This document shows positions 55,691 through 64,000 of a DNA stretch of 64,000 bases, in pieces. The stretch comes from Silene latifolia (lineage: Eukaryota; Streptophyta; Magnoliopsida; Caryophyllales; Caryophyllaceae): the NCBI RefSeq assembly GCF_048544455.1, contig NC_133537.1:65602134-65666133 (forward strand), read 5' to 3'. Below the pieces are notes generated by a model, which saw only the letters and a program-made list of their open reading frames with translations, had not been told where the DNA came from and did not search any database. The translations under genes were made by a program, and so were the position numbers. The first letter of the stretch is position 1; each line of letters opens with the position of its first letter.

Positions 55691-57469
55691 AGGTTTGTAC
55701 CCCGGTAAAGCCGAGTGCACTCCCTCACGAAACAGGTTTTCATGGTTTCTACTTTTTGGTAAGGCTATGTCTCAATTGATTATTTTAGCGAGAGGTCATG
55801 TCAATTTATTATCTATCACGTTTTAAGCGAACTAAAGCGGTGAACTACGATAATTCTAATTGACACGGTCGATAAACTCGATTAAAAGATAATGCATGTT
55901 TAGTTATGACGATTTAGCGATGCATGTAACATATAAATAAAATGCAAAGCGTAAAATAACTCCTAGTATGGCCTTCCTAAAATAGAAAATCTAATTAACT
56001 ATTACATATTCGGAAACCAACTCCATTGGTCCCTTGAACTTCGGTTTTGGCACGCATATCGAGGTAACACCGTCTTTATGTATCGCCTCCTTGAGTGACA
56101 CCGTCATCAAGGAACTCCGAAATAAATAAATTACATAACAAATTACATAATTTCCTATTATACATTTGTAATTAAAATAAAATAAATCTATTAAATTACA
56201 GAACGGTGATACGAGATCACAATAAATTACAACCGAATCGATATTCGCATACATTTCGGGTAATATCAATTAAAAACTAAGGCCATACTAAGTGAAAATT
56301 ACATAATTCAAAATTACATAAAATAAAATTATGACAATCATAAATAAAATGCAGCATTATAATATGTATGAACATGCCCAATTTTATGCTAAATCGCCTT
56401 TAAGGAGCCAATATCGTATATTAATCGATTTTTACGGATTTACGTGATTCAACCTTTTAAAATCACAATAAATTACATAAAATCATATTTATGCACAAGT
56501 TAATTACCCTAACCAACTTAGGACTCAAAATTAGTCTTCACTAACTAATGACAATAATTAACTTATATTTCTTAAAATTGTTCATTAATGGACTCAAAAT
56601 TACAATAAAATGCTATAAACTTCAAATAAATCACAAAAATTTCAAATAAATTTGAAATTTGAAATTTAAACTCATGAACATTCTGGAAAAAAAAAACCAT
56701 GACACTCATAATGTTCAAAAACTTAGGTTAAAAATTCCGAAATTCATCGGGAAAAACAATGTTGCGGTTTATCGGATTTATCAATTATAATCATAAAAAC
56801 AGGAGAAAAAATATATTCATCAACTTTTCAATTTTAGATCTAAAAAAGATAATAAAATGCAACATGTGACGTTTTTCCTTAGTCATGAAGTATGTTTTAG
56901 CAATTATACACTAATTAAATCACTATTTATGCTATTTTTCATCAAAAATTCATAAATCATGCATGAAGACTTCATTATAGCCTATTATTTTACACACATC
57001 TTGTAAAATTGCATGTGACAACATTCTAAGTTTCTATGACCAGATTCGAAATTTATCTCATATTAACCTATTTTTCATTTAAATTCGATTTTTATCATGA
57101 AAAAACCATATTTCGAGTATAAAAAATCCAAAAAATATGAAAATTTACAGATCAACTAAAAATAATATATGTGAAAACATATCCAAAAACCACTGGAAAA
57201 TTCGAAGTTTAGCTAATTTTCGTCCAAAAATGACATTTTTATCATAAAAATCACATTTTAATGTCAATATTATATAAAATGAACAATAAAATCCATAAAT
57301 TAAACCAAAATATCCTAAAACATTTTAGGACCAGAAACTTTAACATGCATAATAAATTTCGTGATATATCATAATAAACACAAATTTATAAGTTTTATAT
57401 GTTAATCGTATAACTCGGAAAAACTATAACCGATTTGCATGCAAACAACCTAAGGCTCATGATACCGCT

Positions 57470-58877
57470 TGTTAGAAATCTATATCTCATTACTTAACAT
57501 ATTCATATATGTTCAAATTAATTTAGTCATAAAATTAATTACAAATCTTATGCATGCAAACATAAGTAAATATAGAGAAGAAATCGTTTTCTCACCATAT
57601 GATTTTCGGATTATTTGGGCACAAATGAGTTCTCCTACTCACTTGTTCTTTTTTTTTTTGAGGAGAAAACCCGAAGGCCTTACTGCATTAATCGAGAATC
57701 AAAACAAACAGCATTGTTCGCAGCCGGTGGTAAAGTATCCGACCAAACAAAACGACCTACTCACTTGTTCTTGAGCTCTCCTAAAATGGAAGAACAAGGA
57801 TTCAAGTATAGAATCCCCCCCAAAAGCATATACCCAAGGAAAACTCATAATAACTAATATTATTTTTGATCTAGTAATAATATTAATCATACTTAAATTT
57901 GACACAAAAATGTTATTTTTGCTCTTGAAATTTCGGTTCAAGAGAGGAGATTTTGTGGTTTTTATTTCTCTAGAATTTTCACAAAGAATAGAGAGAATAA
58001 TAGTGATTTCTTACACTAGAAAATCAATTGTGTAAAAATGAATGAATGAATGAGAGGAAAACCCTTGCCTTTTCTCTATGCAAAACCGGTTGGAGGGAGT
58101 ATATGTGCCCAATGCATGGGCTAGTTTTTCTACCCAAGAAAAACATAGTTATGCAAGGCTATGTGAGGTAGTAATCATAGTGTTTTCCACTTCAAATAAA
58201 AACACAATATACACCTTAAACCCTCCATTTTTTTCGGCACTTATAAAATGGAAAGTCCATTTTATATTTTGTCATTTGTCAATTTGTCATGTGTGACATG
58301 TTACTTGACATGTGAATTTGTAATGTATTTTTTATCATATTAAAAATCAACATACTCATAAAATATGTCATTTACAAAATCGACAAGTAGTTCGTAATTA
58401 CTTGTACCAAAACGGTTTATCAAATTATAAATCACAACGTCTTGTATTTATAATAAATTATTCATTCAATTTTAATTCCAAATTTGTTTCGTAAACAATA
58501 ATTTTATCTAAGTAATAAAACAATTCAATTACTTAGACCGTATCTAATATAATCTAATTACAAAAAGACACGTTAATTTTACTCACAAAATGATCCGTCA
58601 ATTTTTAAGCAATTTAATTAACTCGTATCGGCATACGATTAATTAAATAATCAATTAAGAGTATTCCCTATAGGTATGACCCAAGGGGATCAACTGATCA
58701 CCACCGTCGCACGACAGTAATGTCAAACTCTAGTCAGCCAATCATTACCGATATGTGTGGATCAGTTGACAGTAAAATATTATATCCCACATGTATTCTT
58801 AAAATGAGATTTAAACATGTGATCTTCATGATCAACAGTTGTGATCGCATTATTGTCGGAGGACACACATTCCAACA
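57470..58877 (-). repeat. 5' LTR of the nested Copia element
   Basis: As the partner LTR but about 110 bp longer because of a LINE tail. It borders the primer site, so it is the 5' LTR. Confidence 0.9.
57649..57755 (-). mobile_element. 5'-truncated LINE 3' end
   Basis: About 105 bp absent from the partner LTR. On the minus strand it ends GCCTTCGGGTTTTCTCCTC plus an A10 tail, the style of plant L1 3' ends. CCTACTCACTTGTTC is duplicated on both sides (57635-57648/49 and 57756-57770). A poly(A) tail plus a ~15-bp duplication is the mark of target-primed reverse transcription. Confidence 0.85.
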
Positions 58878-59208
58878 CAAAATTATATTTTGGTCAATTT
58901 TATACAAAATTAATATTGTTCTAGTAATAATAATATTAATTTTATTAAGTTGTTACTTTGGGTATTAATCCTTGGGAGAGATTCTCTACTTGAATCCTTG
59001 TTCATCCATTTAAGGAAGCTCAAGAACAAGTGAGTAGGAGAACTCACTTGTGCCCAAATAATCCGAAATCTTCAATGTAAGATGATGATTCCTTCCTTAT
59101 TTTTATTATTGTTTGCATGCATAAGATCAACATTTAATTTTATGACTAAATTAAATCATCACATATATGAATATGTCAAGTACTGAGATATAAATTTCTA
59201 ACACTCAG

Positions 59209-59865
59209 GACTCGCCGGGGATATGAGTTGCTGCTCGTTGGGAGGTAGCGTACGCCATGTAATCGACAGGGTTAAAGCCCTTGGACCTGATGGGTCGGCG
59301 TTTGTTGGGAAGAACCCAATACTTAGCTGGAGTGTGTTTGTCTTCTCAAGATTACCTGCATGGTTAGTGACCACACAAATCCGCAGTCGCATAGAAAAGC
59401 ACGTTGAATGCAAGCATATAAGCACGTACGCACATAAGCATGTGAGCAATTAGCATAGAAGCAACTAGCATGTAAGCATATAAGCACGTAAGCACATAAG
59501 CATGTGAGCAGTTAGCATATAAGCAACTAGCATGTAATGTCTCACGCGAAGGGAGATAAAAGTTTTGAATGTTGTTAAGCTTAAAGGCGAGTCTTGTTAC
59601 TCGTAGATCTGTGATTTGATAGATTGGAGACACGTGAATGTTGTGACGTTGACTCACCGGACGCATACTGACAGACTGAAAAACAGACGGTCGTGAACGT
59701 GATACAAAGTCGGTATCGACACGACACGGGGATGACTTTGTCAGACTTTGCACATGTGTGTGCAACTCCTAGCCAAGAAAAGGTGACATCGCGTATCAAA
59801 TCCCTGAGGTAGAAGGTCCGCTTGGCTGGGTGATTGGTCCGTTTAGTATTCACAAATAAATAGAT
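59209..59865. other. Continuation of the old repeat DNA
   Basis: Resumes the sequence interrupted at 49172. No supported gene; short frames overlap a tandem repeat. Confidence 0.35.
59416..59538. repeat. Tandem repeat, two ~61-bp units
   Basis: Two copies beginning TATAAGCACGTA and ending CAACTAGCATGTAA, each made of shorter AAGCAYRTAAGC-like pieces. Confidence 0.85.
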
Positions 59866-60920
59866 GTGGTCGTTGGTCACGGTCGAATCAAAACAAAATT
59901 TATAGCTTAACAAGCAACTCTACAATTAGTAAAGAGGCAAGTAAAGGTCGGATCCCAAGGGACGGAAGTTGAAATGAGATTTCTATTGCAACTAGTGGTG
60001 TCTAAGGGGTGTCACAAATTGGGTTGATGTAGAAGGTTACTAAACTAGAATAACAATGAAAATAAACAAGCAAGATGAATAAAAAGGGGTGTAAACAATT
60101 GATTAAAGGCACTAGGGTGTCATGGGATCATAGGGGAATCATGGGATATGATCATACAAACATGTTCTCAAATTATAAGCAAGCAATTATTGTTGTGATG
60201 GATTGAGTTGGGTTATATCTTACAATCCTAGGAAAGTTTGGGTCCCGGAGCCGAATCGATTAGATTGTACAACACCTACAAGTCGACTTAATCTTCCTTA
60301 CTCAACAACATGCATGGTCTAACGAGACTCGAGTTGGGTTATGTCTTACAAGTCTCATTGAAAAGATAGGAGATGATAGTAAATGCAAGGATTCATAGGC
60401 TTAGCATTTCATCAAATATAACATGTGCATGAGTTGAGATCAAAACAAGCAAGCAAATAAGATATGAAAGCATATTAATTTAAGCATGAATCATTCCCCA
60501 TGTTGGTTTCCCCTAATCACCCATTAACCCTAGCTAAGAGACTACTCACTCATTATCATGTTGATCATGCTAGCAAGGTTGTCAATCATACCAACAATAT
60601 GAAACATGATGAATAAATGAAAGTAATTAACAATAATTAAAAGGGATTAAGAGATTATACCTACTAATGATTCCAATAATAAAGCAAGAATAATAGAAGT
60701 ACTTGAATGCTAGATTGAGAGGTTGTCAATCTCCCAATAATAACCCAAATAATCTTCAATTACCCAAAATAAAGGATGAACAAAAGAGAGATTAAAGAAC
60801 TAAAACTTGGATTAAAACTTGATTAATACTTGATTACAATATTGAAGAGAGATTTGATTGATATTAACTACCCTAATTATTGATAAGAAGAACATGCTCC
60901 TCTAATTAGACTAATGAGGT

Positions 60921-60927
60921 ATTTATA
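60921..60927 (-). promoter_or_regulatory. TATA box of the Athila B LTR
   Basis: CACTATAAATACCTC on the minus strand, nearly the same as in the Athila A LTRs, with the palindrome array upstream. Confidence 0.5.
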
Positions 60928-61067
60928 GTGAAAATTAGGGAGGATGCATTAGGGTTAACTAAGGGCTAAACTAGTAATTACACTTTTTAAGTAGAGCAAG
61001 GAGAAGCCGGTATTTTTGGAGAGAAGGGCTTCTCTTTTCGTAGCTTGAAGAAGACAACCCGTATTTG

Positions 61068-61252
61068 TGAAGGAATCCGGGCGGATTAGGGTCGGGACGG
61101 CCGGATTTGGTCGATGGAATCCGAGCGGATTCTGGGGAATCCGGGCGGATTGTTGAGGGGGAATCCGAGCGGATTCCAGCTGGGACGCTCGGATTGTGGA
61201 TAGGCGGGACGGGCGGATTGCTGACAATCCGCTCGGATTGTCAGTCAGCGTG
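61068..61252. repeat. Palindrome array in the Athila B LTR (U3)
   Basis: Six or seven units built from GGAATCCG and CGGATTCC arms: GGAATCCGAGCGGATTCT, GGAATCCGAGCGGATTCC-type copies and GACAATCCGCTCGGATTGTC at the end. Spacers are short and G-rich. Confidence 0.82.
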
Positions 61253-61586
61253 ATACTTATTCTTCTTCTTCCCTTTTCTTCATAAATTCCTTGGGGATTT
61301 CCTTGGGGACTCAAGGATCCTTTCTCAACATTGCTCTTCTACTACGATATGTACAAAGGCCTTCTAATCTTGTCCCTCCTTGATGCTTAGTCATTGAATT
61401 TGATCAATTTAGTCTTGTTTTGCCACGAAAATGCAAGATTCTTACTCCTTTCCTACCAAGGGATCAAAATCTCAAAGAATATGCAAAACAAAGAACTAAA
61501 GATAAGAAATGACCCAAATAAGCACTAAAAAGCATGGAAACAAGGGTAATTCGGGGGCTAAATATGCGCCAATTATGGTCACATCA

Positions 61587-63535
61587 AATATCCCCAAACC
61601 GAACCTTTGCTCGTCCCGAGTAAAGAGGTGACAAAGACTAGGACCAATACTAACCTATCCTAATAATATAGCCGATATGAGACAATTAGCGGGTCTCACT
61701 CCGCCCCTTCAACTCACAACAAGACAACCATGAGGTAGGATGCCTTCTTGCAAGGCAAGGTGGGTCTTGCCAAAATGGCGACACATCCAAACATTAAGCA
61801 CACAAAAACATATAATGGATGCATCTACAAAAAGAATAGCCACTCCCTCATCAAGTGGCGGAAATTATCTACAAGGGAAGCAATTCAAGGGTACACAATC
61901 CTTCGTAGATGCAATTTGTTCAAACTACTAAGCCTAGAAGGATACCAATAAATCACCTCCAAAATGTGTCAAGCTAGGGTACCTTTGTCCTCAATCGTTA
62001 AATGCTTTTGTCAAGAGTAGACTCCCTATGGTGTTAGAAACACTGGAGGATCGCGGAATTCCCCCTCTTGCCTAGACAAGAAGAAGGGTCGTCCCCTCTC
62101 TACCATGCACAAAAATGGATATGATGGATAAAGGGATCAATAGATGTTTGAGTTTCATTTTGGGAGTTTGCTTTTGTTTTTGGTTTTTCCCCCCAATTTC
62201 TTGTGGCATTTGACATTTGAGAACACTTTCTTTGCCATTTCTTTTTGATTTTTGGCATTTTAATACTTGACAACTTTTTGCATTTCTTTTTGAATATTTT
62301 CAAAGTCACCCCAATTAGTAACGAGGGTGCCTTGTATTTGAAGCTTAGGAGTTCTATTTTTGCTCCTCTTTTCATTTGATGCATTTTTGCAAACTTTCTT
62401 TCACTTTTCATTTCATTGAACTCAAATTGATTTCTTTTTGTGCCCATTCCCTTTGATGACAAAAATATATGGTAGAACATGGATGATGGATGGATGCATG
62501 GTTTCAAGGGTCACCTTGGAATAAACGGTAGCCAAGGAGTTATCACACCACAAGGTACTCTTGACTCGGCCTTAATCCATGGGTCAAAGGATACTAGCAT
62601 GACACATCCTAGGGTGTTTTACAAGTATTCTAACAAGCAAAGTCTTAAGAAGAAAAAGCATCTACTAGGGCCTATATACACTTGTCAAGCTTCCCAAGTA
62701 GACGGTTTCGCAAAATTTTTCTAACATGCAAACTACATGCCATGATGCAACTAACATATAAACATCCTAATGCAAGTGATTCTACCAACTAAAATGACAT
62801 ATAAACTAAATGCAAGTCCTAAGTTCACATTGTTTTTACCGCATCAATCAAAATAAAGCCACATAGTCATTAACATAAAGAGGAAAAAGGAGATTGGAAA
62901 GATCATACCATGCGGTCTTCAATATCCTCATGTCTCAGATGTGGCGTAGTCAATCAATGTGAACAAGGATAAAACAAACACAATATATACAAGACAATAT
63001 ATACAAAGGAAATGAACTTGTTTTTGGGTTTTCAATTTTTTCAATTTTTATGATTTTTGAAATTTTTCATTTTTTATGGGTTTTTGAATAAGAGTTAAAT
63101 GTTAGAATTCCCATCCCCACACTAATATGGGCATTGTCCTCAATGGCCAAAATGATGGAAATTATGCAAAGATGATGCATGATTTCTATACTAAATGCAA
63201 TTCTATACTAAGCTACACTACATGATGCATGGTTTTTGTTATGACGGAGAGGATAATTTAGATTACCTCCCGTTGTGTATGCATTAACTTCCCCAAACCG
63301 AGTGAGACACTATTGCTAATGTCCAAGGATGGGTATAGTTCATGCACACACTATGCTATGCATGAAACTAGTTTGTCATTTTGGATTTTACAAATGGGAA
63401 CAATAAGAACACCTCAATGGTACCGAGGTGTGAGTCCTTTGATGTTGCTAGGACTAAACCAACAATGATCAAAATGAAATAAAGATACAAAGAGATATAG
63501 ACAAACCATGGGAGTGTAGGAGTCTCCAAGGCTTG
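61587..63535 (-). other. Athila B 3' noncoding region
   Basis: Between the LTR and the ORF1/env-like stop. Similar organisation to Athila A: it begins with the polypurine tract, and phrases such as TCAACTCACAACAAGACA and GGCAAGGTGGGTCTTGCCAA near 61700-61780 match 18740-18800, showing common ancestry of the two families. Confidence 0.65.
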
Positions 63536-63994
63536 CTAGTCTTCCATCATGCTATCATCATCACCACTTCCCTCATGAGAAGTGGTCACATTGCCACTTT
63601 CCTTGTCACTTTCTTCCTCATCTTGCTCATCATCATCTTCACCATCTCTTTCTCCTTCCATTGCTTCTTCCTCAATATTATCATCAACTTCTTCATCATT
63701 TCCAACAACCTCATGCCATACTCTTATGCCCGGATGATGGACCAAAAGAGCACGACATGCATGAAAATCCTCAAATTTCTTCCCGGAGATTGCCTCCCAA
63801 AGAGGTTCGGGGTCATACTTTCCATAACTCTTGAAATAACTTTCCTCATCACTAAGACCCAAAATTTCACCCAATTCCTTAAAGGTAATGCGTCTACTAA
63901 CATTAGCTAGACGAAACTCGATATTTTCCCTATTCTCAACTTTGGTGACTTTCAAAGAACTTAAAAATTCCAAGACAAGGGAGGGGTATGTCAA
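63536..63994 (-). CDS. Athila B ORF1/env-like protein, partial
   Basis: Open to the window edge; the visible part is 152 codons with a stop at 63536. The first ATG seen is at 63994, but similarity to the Athila A protein begins at once (YPSLVLEFLSSL against TWEFLSSL), so the true start is beyond the window. Shared features: EFLSSL, a strand-rich FRLANVSRRITFKELGEILG segment and LWEAISGKKFEDF. The C-terminal 60 residues are acidic (E/D-rich). No stop interrupts the visible frame, unlike in Athila A. Function unknown; it may be an ORF carried by the Athila lineage after pol. Confidence 0.68.
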   Translation of the reverse strand: MTYPSLVLEFLSSLKVTKVENRENIEFRLANVSRRITFKELGEILGLSDEESYFKSYGKYDPEPLWEAISGKKFEDFHACRALLVHHPGIRVWHEVVGNDEEVDDNIEEEAMEGERDGEDDDEQDEEESDKESGNVTTSHEGSGDDDSMMED

Positions 63995-64000
63995 TTCCTT

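Larger units (their letters stand above)
51424..57469 (-). other. Interior of the nested Copia element
   Basis: Six kilobases, A/T-rich, with no long frame. Left end: polypurine tract. 52600-53790: pol relics. 55380-55690: a duplicated segment. 55700-57450: A/T-rich noncoding DNA up to the primer site. Confidence 0.7.
50125..58877 (-). mobile_element. Full-length Copia element, coding-dead
   Basis: An 8,753-bp element with LTRs 50125-51423 and 57470-58877 and a perfect CAAAA duplication (50120-50124, 58878-58882). On the minus strand the primer site reads GGTATCATGAGCC (degenerate initiator-Met type) just inside the right LTR. AAGTGGGAGAT is the polypurine tract just inside the left LTR. The 6-kb interior holds only relics of pol. 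The two LTRs look very alike apart from an AATG microsatellite difference and a LINE tail in the right one. Confidence 0.88.
49173..59203 (+). mobile_element. Solo Copia LTR, split by a nested element
   Basis: LTR halves 49173-50124 and 58878-59203 read TGTTGGAATATG...TTTCTAACA on the plus strand. CTCAG flanks both outer ends (49168-49172 and 59204-59208). No internal region of its own remains, so it is a solo LTR. A full-length member of the same family lies inside it in the opposite orientation. Confidence 0.9.
59866..61586 (-). repeat. 3' LTR of a second Athila-type family (Athila B)
   Basis: The right edge ...GGTCACATCA is sharp, because AATATCCCCAAACC follows (polypurine tract GGTTTGGGGATATT on the minus strand). 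The left edge is estimated at a TGTGGTCG. Position and style match LTR1: a phrase GGTCGGATCCCAAGGGACGG near the left edge parallels GGGTCGAACCCAAAGTACGG in LTR1. Confidence 0.65.

Noticed and set aside
59364-59765. 133-codon minus-strand frame with Cys/Tyr-rich repeats
   Set aside because: Driven by the AAGCAY tandem repeat at 59416-59538; no signal peptide or domain supports a gene.

Overview
This is nuclear DNA from a flowering plant, most likely a eudicot. The evidence is spliced genes with GT-AG introns (and one GC-AG intron), plant-specific gene families and dense plant-type retroelements. I cannot name the species. A repeat-rich Caryophyllales genome would fit, but that is a weak inference. 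I see no rRNA or tRNA gene, no CRISPR array and no bacterial-style operon.

Left arm (1-7967): the only two cellular genes. The last four visible exons of a Rab GTPase of the RABC/Rab18 group lie at 363-1686 (+). A complete five-exon gene for a small plant protein with a cysteine-containing N-terminal region lies at 7761-4359 (-); one of its introns is GC-AG and carries a 375-bp MITE. Small MITEs and a 500-bp solo LTR with a perfect 5-bp duplication lie between them.

7968-13396: a complete but decayed Mutator-like element (MULE) with long terminal inverted repeats and a 9-10 bp target duplication, 207 bp upstream of the second gene's start codon. It holds two convergent broken genes: a plant mobile domain (PMD) gene (+) and a FAR1-type transposase (-). 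Clusters of degenerate ~21-bp palindromes sit near both ends, inside what look like the first introns.

13407-45741: nested retroelements. A minus-strand Tekay-like (chromodomain) Gypsy element, truncated in RT, has its 3' LTR (15548-16790 plus 42694-42853) split by a 25.9-kb Athila-like complex. That complex has three LTRs and two internal regions. In the longer unit an inner 1.8-kb RT/RNase H/integrase block is inverted between two near-identical oppositely oriented LTRs, and the 5-bp target duplications are swapped in the way expected for recombination between two inverted insertions. A TRIM element sits at the same site in both Athila units.

45742-59865: an older unclassified repeat (possibly Tat-like), interrupted by a solo Copia LTR (49173-59203) that is itself split by a full-length, coding-dead Copia element of the same family in opposite orientation (50125-58877). 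Both insertions have perfect target duplications. A 5'-truncated LINE tail sits in one LTR of the inner element.

59866-64000: the 3' LTR and 3' internal part of a second Athila-type family, ending in an ORF1/env-like gene that runs off the window.

The most unusual theme is that four unrelated transposons here (MULE, Athila A, Athila B, Tekay) each carry an array of short palindromes, each with its own sequence. In the three LTR families the array lies in U3 just upstream of a TATA-like box. Nothing in the proteins explains this.
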